Shown here: piece by piece, positions 41,972 to 48,968 of the stretch
How positions within the stretch are numbered: the first letter of the stretch is position 1
How the letters are laid out: each line of letters starts with the position of its first letter
Source of the DNA: Marisalimonas marina
Lineage (GTDB): Bacteria; Pseudomonadota; Alphaproteobacteria; Puniceispirillales; Marisalimonadaceae
Assembly (NCBI GenBank): GCA_038131365.1
Contig: JAYPPH010000003.1
Span: forward strand, 647,807 to 711,806
Direction of reading: 5' to 3'
Length of the DNA stretch: 64,000 nucleotides
Notes under the pieces: model-generated
What the model was told of the DNA's origin: nothing
Databases searched by the model: none
What the model saw: the letters and a program-made list of their open reading frames with translations, nothing else
Translations under genes and position numbers: made by a program

Positions 41972-41987
41972 GCAATATTTATGCCAT
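41972..41987 (-). promoter_or_regulatory. Sigma-54 promoter of the extra hook-type gene
   Basis: Minus strand ATGGCATAAATATTGC, 10 bases between GG and GC, 28 bases upstream of the ATG at 41944. Confidence 0.82.
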
Positions 41988-42012
41988 TGACTTTTTGTGG
42001 TATAAAAAATTA

Positions 42013-42038
42013 TAAACAAATTTTTATTTTGATCGTAT
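42013..42038 (+). promoter_or_regulatory. Weak sigma-28-like motif before the NHLP-like gene
   Basis: TAAA, 15 bases, ATCGTAT. It differs from the local pattern at the first base of the -10 block. It is about 49 bases before the ATG at 42087. Confidence 0.3.
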
Positions 42039-42086
42039 TGTTATTTAGTTATCGATCTTTTATTAATATCTGGAGAAATTTCAAAA

Positions 42087-42485
42087 ATGAGTTTACCTAG
42101 TAAAAGTAGAGATTTAATAAAAGTTGATGAAAAAAAATCAAATCTTCCTATTAAATTTAATCCAAACGAAATAAATCAAGCTTTACAATTAGTTGATAAA
42201 GATTTGTTTTTAAAAAATAGAGACGATGTAAAAAAATATTTACCTGATATACTTGGAAGAGTTCTAGCCAGAATTTGGATTGATAAAACTTTTAAAGAAG
42301 ATTTTAAATCGAATCCCAGTAATGTTTTAAATGAAAATGGTGTTTTTTTACCTGAAGATATGATTTTAGAATTTCAAAAGCCAAATTCTGATAGACCTAA
42401 AATTATTGTTTATGAAAAAAAACCAAACTCTAACTTTAAGATTAGGGTTGTTCAGTTACAGTTAGTGATGCTAGCAGGCAGGTAA
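42087..42485 (+). CDS. Protein with nitrile-hydratase-like leader (NHLP) segment
   Basis: 132 residues in the frame as given. Residues about 57-110 resemble the NHLP/nitrile hydratase alpha N-terminal fold used as a RiPP leader: LARIWIDKTFKEDFKSNPSNVL, then ENGVFLPEDMILEF and KIIVYEKKP. The C-terminus is uncertain. If the G run near 42448 were one base longer, the protein would end with a Cys/Ser-containing tail starting GCSVTVSDASRQ. No YcaO, lanthipeptide or radical-SAM enzyme is in the window, so a RiPP role is only suggested. It could also be a flagellar accessory protein. A GGAG ribosome site precedes the ATG. Confidence 0.65.
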   Translation: MSLPSKSRDLIKVDEKKSNLPIKFNPNEINQALQLVDKDLFLKNRDDVKKYLPDILGRVLARIWIDKTFKEDFKSNPSNVLNENGVFLPEDMILEFQKPNSDRPKIIVYEKKPNSNFKIRVVQLQLVMLAGR

Positions 42486-42488
42486 GTT

Positions 42489-43125
42489 TTGTTGAACTAT
42501 CTGAATAGTTGTTACAAAAAATACAAGTATTTAACTTATATTTTTTTATGTATTTCCTGTTTTTCTTTATCAGGTCAAACATTAGCTGAAGAAAATAATA
42601 AAAACTTACAAAATGTTTATAAACTTCTTCAAGAAAAAAACTTTAAGGATGCTTTAAAAGAACTTGAAGTTTTATGTGAAGCCAATGATGTGCAAGCCCA
42701 GCTTTTATTTTCTAAAATATTATTTTCAGGAGATCTAACACCTCAAGATTTTGAAACATCTTATTTTTGGTCATCATCAGCTTTACTTGGTGGATTAAAG
42801 CAATCAAATACTATAATTGAAAAATTAACCGAATATCTTAGTGAAGATAAAATAGGAAAAATAAAAGAGAATTTAAGAGATTTTTTTAGAAAAAAAAGCT
42901 CTTAATAAAGACAAGAGAGCAATAATTCAAATTGCAAAATTTTATGAAACATATTTAGACCCAGTTGATTTTGTCAATGCTTATACTTGGTATAGTGTTG
43001 CTGTTGCACAAGGTATAAAAACAGCAAAAAATAAAAGAGATGAGATTATTAGTGAGCTTAATGAGAAAGATTTACTTGAAGCTCAAGCATTATCGATTAA
43101 GCTATTTAAGCAAATTAATAATTAA
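42489..43125 (+). CDS. Exported Sel1/TPR-like repeat protein (one frameshift)
   Basis: About 211 residues after repair. A TTG start gives a signal peptide ending near SGQTLAEE. Helical repeats follow, with AQLLFSKILFSGDLTPQDFETSYFWSSSALLGG and, after a frameshift, RAIIQIAKFYETYLDPVDFVNAYTWYSVAVAQG, both Sel1-like. The break is in an A8 run at 42889-42896; with seven A residues the frame reads on to TAA 43123-43125. Sel1 proteins of this kind occur in motility operons (MotX type), but the match is too weak to name. Confidence 0.7.
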
Positions 43126-43136
43126 TGGAGACATTT

Positions 43137-43325
43137 ATGAAATATAAAGTTCATTGGTTAATTGATGGCCTAGTAGAAATTGAAGCAGATAACTTAGATG
43201 CTGCTGAGAAAATTGTTAAAGATAAAATTGAAGCCTTTATAAATAATAATTCTAACTTTTTTCAAGAAATGGGTGCAAAGGCTGTCCAGGGTCAAGCCTA
43301 CCTACCTGGTGCCGATGAAAAATAA
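43137..43325 (+). CDS. Small hypothetical protein (62 residues)
   Basis: Starts at ATG 43137 with GGAG 5 bases ahead; the in-frame ATG at 43125 overlaps the previous stop and lacks a site. A small alpha/beta protein (MKYKVHWLIDGLVEIEADNL) rich in acidic residues. Family unknown. It overlaps the next gene by 11 bases. Confidence 0.6.
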   Translation: MKYKVHWLIDGLVEIEADNLDAAEKIVKDKIEAFINNNSNFFQEMGAKAVQGQAYLPGADEK

Positions 43326-43593
43326 TTTTATATTAATTTTATTAACTTCAATCCTTTTTACATCAAATTCTTTTGCAAAAGGAAAGATATATGGAAGTTC
43401 TAAAACACTTTCTAAAGAATATACAAAATTTGAAAATTGTAGATTAAAAGAAACTTTAATTAATATTAAAGATGGCCAAAAAGATGGTTATAAATGCGTC
43501 TATAAAAGACAAGGCAAAGGTAAAGATGTTACAATTTTTCAGCCTTCAGCCGTATGTCAAAGATCATTTAAATGCAAAACTGAGATACAATAA
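43315..43593 (+). CDS. Small exported Cys-containing protein
   Basis: 92 residues beginning MKNNFILILLTSILFTSNSF, with signal cleavage near SFA|KG. The mature part is basic and has four cysteines (ENCRLK, YKCVYK, AVCQRSFKC), which could form two disulphides in the periplasm. Starting inside the previous gene suggests coupling. Family unknown. Confidence 0.65.
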   Translation: MKNNFILILLTSILFTSNSFAKGKIYGSSKTLSKEYTKFENCRLKETLINIKDGQKDGYKCVYKRQGKGKDVTIFQPSAVCQRSFKCKTEIQ

Positions 43594-43723
43594 TACATAT
43601 ATCAAACCACAATATCTTTCTAATTTAAAAAAAACTAATACAAGATATAGTGAAAATAGCAAAAAAATCATTTAATATCAATTAGTTATAGTCATAAATA
43701 TTTTTATATATTAATATGATATT

Positions 43724-44065
43724 ATGGATAATTATGAAATTAATATATTAAGACGCAACGGTAACTGGAATAAAATTACACAAGATGATGGTGTAATGAA
43801 TAATAATGAGCAAATTGAAAATAAAAATGACCACGCTCAATTAGATGATGACTTCAAATTTTATTTAAATGAAGTTAGTTCAATCATAAAAAAAATAGAA
43901 GATTTAGAAAAAGAAAAAGAAAATTTAAAAGATCAATTAAAAATATATGAACAAGAATTTATAAATAAAAAGAAAGATACTGAAGATAAGATAAATTTGT
44001 TAACAGAAGAACGCGAGATACTTGATAAAACTATAAATGTGATGAAGAATTTAAAGTCAATCTAA
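43724..44065 (+). CDS. Coiled-coil protein upstream of parA-like gene
   Basis: 113 residues, acidic, with a coiled coil over about residues 50-105 (IEDLEKEKENLKDQLKIYE). It lies 16 bases before the ParA-like gene and is probably its partner. ParA-type ATPases often act through a small coiled-coil adaptor. No specific family recognised. Confidence 0.65.
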   Translation: MDNYEINILRRNGNWNKITQDDGVMNNNEQIENKNDHAQLDDDFKFYLNEVSSIIKKIEDLEKEKENLKDQLKIYEQEFINKKKDTEDKINLLTEEREILDKTINVMKNLKSI

Positions 44066-44081
44066 TTTAGCGGAGGTAAAA

Positions 44082-44855
44082 ATGTCTAAAACTAAGACTA
44101 AACCGGTTAACGATGCTAAATCAATTTTTGTAGCTAATGTAAAAGGTGGTGTGGGTAAAAGCACATTGTCCATTATGCTAGCAAGAGAACTAGCCGAAAG
44201 AATACCACCTCAAAATATAACAGTTATTGACACAGACTTACAAAGAACTGCCACAGAGTTTTTAACCAATAGTAATCCTGAAATAAATCTTGAATTCTTG
44301 CCAGTTACACCTGCTTTTGAAAATACAAATATATCACTTATTCAACAATTCATTAAGCAAAACCAATTTAGACCTGGACATGTTGTAATAGTTGATACAC
44401 CAGCAGGAAGTTCTCAAAGGCTATGGAATTTAGTTGCTGAAGGATATGCTGTTTTGATTCCAACCACTTTAAGTAATGCAGATCTTTTGCCTACTGAAAA
44501 TTTTATAAGAAATATGGATAAGGTAAAAGCTAGATACGGTAAATATCACCCACATTTAGTGGTAATTCCAAATAAAATCCCATTTGGACAAAAAGATTTT
44601 TCTATAATGGCTGATAGATTAAAAAATCATGACGTTGTAATTGGTCCTGCTTTAAGAGATCTAGCGAGTGTCAGACATTTCTATAATGGTAGAGTAGAAA
44701 ATTGGGAAAGTAAGCCTAACAAAAACGCAAGTAATGATTTTGAAAAATTTGGATCGTTTATAGAAAAATATATTTTAGATGGTGAATTAGATAAGATTTA
44801 TAATAAAAACAATTCATCTAAAAATGTAATTCCATTTGGGAAAATTAGTAATTAA
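44082..44855 (+). CDS. ParA/MinD-family positioning ATPase
   Basis: 257 residues with deviant Walker A KGGVGKST (near residue 20), VIDTDLQRTATEFL and VVIVDTPAGSSQRLW. Strong ribosome site GCGGAGG. It lacks a neighbouring parB and parS-like sites, so it is not the chromosome-partition pair. It more likely positions a protein complex such as a chemotaxis array or flagellar pole factor, as in ParC/PpfA-type ATPases. That role is inferred from context. Confidence 0.85.
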   Translation: MSKTKTKPVNDAKSIFVANVKGGVGKSTLSIMLARELAERIPPQNITVIDTDLQRTATEFLTNSNPEINLEFLPVTPAFENTNISLIQQFIKQNQFRPGHVVIVDTPAGSSQRLWNLVAEGYAVLIPTTLSNADLLPTENFIRNMDKVKARYGKYHPHLVVIPNKIPFGQKDFSIMADRLKNHDVVIGPALRDLASVRHFYNGRVENWESKPNKNASNDFEKFGSFIEKYILDGELDKIYNKNNSSKNVIPFGKISN

Positions 44856-45021
44856 TTTCTAGTCTACTACCCAACTGACTTATCCATTTCTCTGTTGCGA
44901 TATATGGCAATTCAATTTTTGAATTTCTATTCTTATTTACTATTATTTTATCGACGAATAAGTTCTCTTCGAACTTATTTTCTTTATTTTTTAAGTCAAT
45001 ATCATTTAATAATTCATTCAT
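44845..45021 (-). CDS. Doubtful small gene convergent with parA-like gene
   Basis: 58 codons from ATG 45021, overlapping the parA-like stop by 11 bases. It has no clear ribosome site and low complexity. A chance frame is quite possible. Confidence 0.2.
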   Translation of the reverse strand: MNELLNDIDLKNKENKFEENLFVDKIIVNKNRNSKIELPYIATEKWISQLGSRLEINY

Positions 45022-45096
45022 AATTTTAAGTACGTCATAAATAAAACTTTGTTTAATATGACCGTAAAGATTTATGAGGTTAATAAGGAAAAAATA

Positions 45097-45306
45097 ATGA
45101 ACAAAGATAATATTGAAGAACAAGTTTTAAAAAAGATTAATTTAATATTAAGTGAGTTTAAAGATTATGAACAAGCTTTTGTAGATTTTAAAGGCGATAT
45201 CATAATTAAAAACAAAGTAAAAAAAACATCAAAGAAAGAAAAATTAATTTTAACAAATATTTTTAAAGAGATAATTGCTAATGATATAAAAAAAAACAGG
45301 GCTTAA
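45097..45306 (+). CDS. Small Lys-rich hypothetical protein
   Basis: 69 residues from ATG 45097, which has AAGGAA 8 bases upstream; the frame extends up to 45049 but without a site. Basic and helical (EEQVLKKINLILSEF). Its last codons overlap the terminator hairpin of the convergent small-peptide unit. Function unknown. Confidence 0.45.
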   Translation: MNKDNIEEQVLKKINLILSEFKDYEQAFVDFKGDIIIKNKVKKTSKKEKLILTNIFKEIIANDIKKNRA

Positions 45307-45316
45307 AGCCCTGTTT
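45286..45316 (-). terminator. Rho-independent terminator of the 24-residue peptide unit
   Basis: Stem AAACAGGGC / GCCCTGTTT with a 5-base loop. On the minus strand it is followed by a run of nine T residues, an ideal terminator for leftward transcription. On the plus strand only three T residues follow. Confidence 0.88.
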
Positions 45317-45351
45317 CGTATTTAATTAAGAATTTGAACCTTAATTAGCAG

Positions 45352-45426
45352 TTAAAATCTTATCAAAGGCTGCTCTGATAAAATTACAACTTCACAGGAA
45401 CAAGTTCCATAAAAAATACTAGACAT
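45352..45426 (-). CDS. Tiny 24-residue peptide gene in its own transcription unit
   Basis: ATG 45426 to TAA 45352, too short for usual gene finding. Begins MSSIFYGTCSCE and ends EQPLIRF. It has the strongest ribosome site in the window (AAAGGAGGTGG, 7 bases from GGAGG to the ATG), a promoter at 45461-45489 and a terminator at 45286-45316, giving a transcript of about 165 bases. The CxC motif could bind metal. It could be a small protein, a peptide substrate, or a leader peptide within a regulatory RNA. I do not recognise it. Confidence 0.6.
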   Translation of the reverse strand: MSSIFYGTCSCEVVILSEQPLIRF

Positions 45427-45460
45427 CAGACCACCTCCTTTACTGTTTGTTAAAAAAATA

Positions 45461-45489
45461 ATATTAGTATAATTAAATATGAAAAACAA
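45461..45489 (-). promoter_or_regulatory. Sigma-70-type promoter of the 24-residue peptide unit
   Basis: Minus strand TTGTTT, 17-base spacer, TAATAT. Predicted start of transcription is near 45455, about 30 bases before the ATG. Confidence 0.65.
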
Positions 45490-45523
45490 TATTTTAGAGT
45501 TTTAAGGGATAATTTTCACTTAA

Positions 45524-45536
45524 GTTTACTGTAAAC
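45524..45536. promoter_or_regulatory. Short perfect inverted repeat before the cyclic-nucleotide-binding gene
   Basis: GTTTAC-T-GTAAAC, immediately before the AGGA ribosome site of the gene at 45548. It could be an operator or a small hairpin masking the start region. Confidence 0.3.
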
Positions 45537-45547
45537 AGGAAAATTCT

Positions 45548-45934
45548 ATGAATAAAAATAAAGATACTAAAACATATAGAGCAGGTGATGTGATTTATTC
45601 TCACAATGATCCTGCTGAATTTATTTTTTTAATACATAGTGGTAAGGTTAGAATTGAATCTAAACATGGCCTTGAATTAGGAATATTAGAGTCTGGTGAA
45701 ATATTTGGTGAAGTAGGCCATATCATAGAATCCCCTAGAACAGTTACAGCTGTTGCTGTTACTAACTCAATTATAAGAGTTATAGATGAAAAAACAGTTA
45801 AAGAAAAAATGAATAAGGCTGACCCAGTGCTAGCAGCAATCGTAAGAGGTTTGTCTCTTAGAATTGGAGATGCAAATGCTTTAGCTGAAAAACATTGGCT
45901 AGAGCTTAGTTTATATAAATCTCTTGGCAAATAA
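45548..45934 (+). CDS. Stand-alone cyclic-nucleotide-binding domain protein
   Basis: 128 residues covering one cNMP-binding fold: YRAGDVIYSHNDPAEFIFLIHSGKV, and a phosphate-binding cassette with GEIFGEVGHI and PRTVTAVA that keeps the Glu and Arg. There is no HTH, so it is not a CRP-type regulator; it is more like a small cNMP-sensing adaptor. AGGA ribosome site. It lies 12 bases before the FliL-like gene, so it may tune motor function. cAMP, cGMP or neither could be the ligand. Confidence 0.85.
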   Translation: MNKNKDTKTYRAGDVIYSHNDPAEFIFLIHSGKVRIESKHGLELGILESGEIFGEVGHIIESPRTVTAVAVTNSIIRVIDEKTVKEKMNKADPVLAAIVRGLSLRIGDANALAEKHWLELSLYKSLGK

Positions 45935-45945
45935 TAGAAAAAGAT

Positions 45946-46556
45946 ATGTCAGATCAAACAAAATCTCTAAAATCTAAAATAATGGGTATAAATAATATCT
46001 ATTTATATTTATTAGGTTTTATATCATCTATCGCAACATTATTATTTTTTTACTTTAGCAATATGATTATTAAAGATGAAAAAATGGCAGAAGAGAAAGA
46101 TTGATATCTATAAAGTTGCTAAAGAAGAAGCAATAAAATTAGGTAGATTAGAACCTGATGAAAAACCAATTGTTCAAGAAATTGGTCCTGATGGGAAAGT
46201 CATAATCCCTACTCTTATCTTATGTTGACATTGGGGGTATGGGTGATAATGCAAATAAAAGTTTTTGGACCAATATACCTAACTCTAATTCTTTTATAAG
46301 TTTTGATTTGGTTCTTTCTTCTTATAAAGGTGAAAAATTAACTGACTACCTAACAGACTATGACGTTGATCTTAGAAAAATTGTTTACGATGAAATTGGA
46401 AAAAAGAATTTAAGTGATTTTGATGGTAGCGAAGGTAAGAAAAAATTACTTGAAAATATAAAGAATGAATTTAATTCTTATTTTGACAGCAAAGAGTTAG
46501 AACCTGTTGTATTTGGAGCTTATTTTAAAGTTTTTGCTATTACAACTAGAGGCTAA
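45946..46556 (+). CDS. fliL: FliL-like flagellar basal-body protein (two frameshifts)
   Basis: Three consecutive frames give about 203 residues. The first (45946-46104) has a short cytoplasmic start and one membrane helix (YLYLLGFISSIATLLFFYF). The second adds DEKPIVQEIGPDGKVIIPTL. The third has ISFDLVLSSYKGEKL, LSDFDGSEGKKKLLENIKNEFNSY and VVFGAYFKVFAI, matching the FliL C-terminus (LS..EGK..L...IN, then V.VYFT.F). Shifts are needed near 46100 and 46219. FliL sits around the motor stator. Identity is fairly likely but not certain. Confidence 0.6.
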
Positions 46557-47783
46557 TTAATTAAAAATTTTATAATTAACCTTCTTGTTCTTATCTAATT
46601 TATTTGTAACTGGTGGTAATGGATATTTTAACCCAGTTGCACAATTGAAAAGAATTACTTTATCATCTTTTGAAATTAAATTTGATGATAATGATTTTTC
46701 ATAAGCACTCATTGTAGCAGCTCCCTCAGGACATAAAAAACATCCATCAATGTTGGCTACTCGATCACGGGTGTTCATTATTTCTTCATCAGAAATAGCT
46801 ATTGCAAAACCTTTACTCTCATTTACAGCCCTTATTATAAGAAAATCTCCAACTGCAATAGGAACTCTTATTCCAGCAGCTTTTGTATAAGCATTTTCCC
46901 ATAAAGGCGCATGCTCTTCACCATTCTCCCAAGCTTTTACGATGGGTGCACACCCCTCTGCTTGTACTGCGACCATTCTTGGAAGTTTTCCTTTTACCCA
47001 TCCAAGTTCTTTAAGCTCTAGGAATGCTTTCCACATTCCAATCAAACCTGTTCCACCTCCTGTTGGATAAAAAATTACATCTGGTAATTCCCAATTTAAT
47101 TGTTCTGCTAGTTCTAAACCCATAGTTTTTTTACCTTCAATTCTATAGGGCTCTTTAAGAGTTGAAACATCAAACCAACCTACTTCTTCTTTACCTTCAC
47201 CAACTATTTTTCCACAATCATTTATCAATCCATTGACCAAGTAAGTTTCAGCCCCAAGGGATTGTATTTCTCTTATATTTATATCTGGAGTATCTTCTGG
47301 ACAAAAGACTGTTGACTTAATTCCTGCCTGAGATGCATAGGCAGCCATTGCCGCACCAGCGTTTCCATTAGTAGGTATAGCAAGATGTTTTAATTTAAAC
47401 TGTTTTGCCATAGATACAGCCATACATAATCCTCTAGCTTTAAAAGAGCCTGTTGGAAGACGTCCTTCGTCTTTTACTAAAACAGAGCCCTTATCTAGCT
47501 TGGTATAACTCACGGAGTTTTTTAATTTTATTAATGGCGTAATAACTTCTCCAAGACTAATCCTATCATCTGGATTCTTAACAGGCAAAAGAGGTGAATA
47601 ACGCCATAGTCCGTCTATTTTGGAATTAGAGATTTCTTCTCTACTTATTTCTTTTTTAATTTTGTCTAAATCGTAACGAACTAATAAAGGTCTGCCTACT
47701 TCAGATAGCCCCTGAATTTCATTAGCTGGGTATTTCTTGCCCGTCATAGAACATTCGAGATGTGTTACATAATATTTATTCAT
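46557..47783 (-). CDS. Threonine synthase-like PLP enzyme
   Basis: 408 residues, fold-type II PLP enzyme: the PLP lysine in GSFKARGLC, the phosphate-binding loop PTNGNAGAAMA, and PTGGGTGLIGMWKAF. N-terminus YYVTHLECSMTGKKYPANEI is typical of short threonine synthases, including the cysteine-bearing start. Threonine synthase converts O-phosphohomoserine to threonine. However, it follows a tartrate-dehydrogenase-like gene by 16 bases rather than hom/thrB, so a catabolic beta-elimination role on a hydroxy-amino acid is possible. Confidence 0.75.
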   Translation of the reverse strand: MNKYYVTHLECSMTGKKYPANEIQGLSEVGRPLLVRYDLDKIKKEISREEISNSKIDGLWRYSPLLPVKNPDDRISLGEVITPLIKLKNSVSYTKLDKGSVLVKDEGRLPTGSFKARGLCMAVSMAKQFKLKHLAIPTNGNAGAAMAAYASQAGIKSTVFCPEDTPDINIREIQSLGAETYLVNGLINDCGKIVGEGKEEVGWFDVSTLKEPYRIEGKKTMGLELAEQLNWELPDVIFYPTGGGTGLIGMWKAFLELKELGWVKGKLPRMVAVQAEGCAPIVKAWENGEEHAPLWENAYTKAAGIRVPIAVGDFLIIRAVNESKGFAIAISDEEIMNTRDRVANIDGCFLCPEGAATMSAYEKSLSSNLISKDDKVILFNCATGLKYPLPPVTNKLDKNKKVNYKIFN

Positions 47784-47799
47784 TTAAAACCCTAATTAT

Positions 47800-48870
47800 T
47801 TAATGATTTTTTCCAGAAATAATATCAATTATGGCCTTTGTTACCTGTTTTGTTGAACTTTCGCCTCCAAGATCTCTGGGAAGAAATTTATTATCTGAAG
47901 TAAGTTTTTCAATTGCTGACATTAATTTTTGAGCGGCTTTTAGCTCTCCTAAATTTTCTAACATCATTACGGCAGACCAATAAGAACCAATAGGATTAGC
48001 AATTCCCTGCCCCATAATATCAAAGGCTGATCCGTGAATGGGCTCAAACATTGACGGATGTCGTCTATCTGGATCTAAATTTGCAGTCGGCGCAATTCCC
48101 ATAGAACCTGATAAAGATGCCGCTAAGTCAGTAAGAATATCAGCATGTAGGTTAGTAGCTACTACCGTATCTATACTTTTAGGATCCAAAACCATTCTTG
48201 TCGTCATTGCATCAACAAGCATTTTATCAGTTGTAACATCCCTGTAATCTTCTGAGACTTCATCAAAAATTTCATCCCACATTACCATCCCATGCCTTTG
48301 TGCATTTGATTTTGTTACAAGTGTTAGTAATTTTCTTGGTCTTGAACGAGCTATTTCAAAAGCAAATCTCTGTATTCTTTCTATACCTTGCTTTGTAAAG
48401 AGCGTGATATCCATAGCTGTGTCATGACTATAACCCTTATGACTTCTTCCTCCAATACCAGAATATTCACCTTCTGAGTTTTCTCTTATAAATGCCCAAT
48501 CAATATCTTTTTCACTTACATCTTTTAATGGTGAATCTATCCCAGGAAGCAATCTTACAGGTCTTAAATTAGCATATTGATCAAGTCCCTGGCATATTTT
48601 CAATCTTAATCCCCAAAGAGTGATATGATCTGGAACCTCAGGATCACCTGCTGACCCAAAATATATAGAATTAAAATTTTTAAGCTCTTCAACGCCTTCT
48701 TCAGGCATCATTACACCATGTTTTCTATAATAGTCTGCTCCCCAGTCAAATTCTGTAAATTCAATTGGTAAATTAGTCTCCACTTTTGAAAGAGCTTTCA
48801 AAACTTCAACACCGCTATTTATAACTTCTGTTCCAATACCATCACCGGGTATAACGGCTATTTTATACAT
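47800..48870 (-). CDS. Tartrate/D-malate dehydrogenase-like oxidative decarboxylase
   Basis: 356 residues, isocitrate/isopropylmalate dehydrogenase family, TtuC/DmlA subgroup: IAVIPGDGIGTEVI, IRENSEGEYSGIGGR, TNLHADILTDLAASLSGSMGIAPTANL, and FEPIHGSAFDIMGQGIANP. The family oxidises D-malate, tartrate or similar 2-hydroxy acids with NAD and a divalent metal. Substrate is uncertain. It is co-transcribed with the threonine synthase-like gene. Confidence 0.88.
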   Translation of the reverse strand: MYKIAVIPGDGIGTEVINSGVEVLKALSKVETNLPIEFTEFDWGADYYRKHGVMMPEEGVEELKNFNSIYFGSAGDPEVPDHITLWGLRLKICQGLDQYANLRPVRLLPGIDSPLKDVSEKDIDWAFIRENSEGEYSGIGGRSHKGYSHDTAMDITLFTKQGIERIQRFAFEIARSRPRKLLTLVTKSNAQRHGMVMWDEIFDEVSEDYRDVTTDKMLVDAMTTRMVLDPKSIDTVVATNLHADILTDLAASLSGSMGIAPTANLDPDRRHPSMFEPIHGSAFDIMGQGIANPIGSYWSAVMMLENLGELKAAQKLMSAIEKLTSDNKFLPRDLGGESSTKQVTKAIIDIISGKNH

Positions 48871-48904
48871 TTAATAATTTTCCTTTTGATTAAAATTATT
48901 ATTA

Positions 48905-48918
48905 AAATATCGATATTT
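48905..48918. promoter_or_regulatory. AT-rich palindrome between divergent genes
   Basis: AAATATCGATATTT, a perfect 14-base palindrome between the dehydrogenase and iron permease genes. It could be an operator, but AT-rich palindromes arise easily by chance here. Confidence 0.25.
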
Positions 48919-48968
48919 AGTATACTAATTAAACGCAAATATTTTAATAATTGAATACTAATATAAAC

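Noticed and set aside
43472..43675. Overlapping 67-codon frame
   Set aside because: It overlaps the exported Cys-containing protein in another frame and lacks a ribosome site; the other frame has a convincing signal peptide.
44082..44855. Chromosome or plasmid partition ParA
   Set aside because: No parB-like gene or repeated parS-like sites are adjacent.
45352..45426. TCSC in the 24-residue peptide as the nitrile hydratase metal motif (CTLCSC)
   Set aside because: Only four residues agree and the rest of the motif is absent; the resemblance is too short to mean anything.
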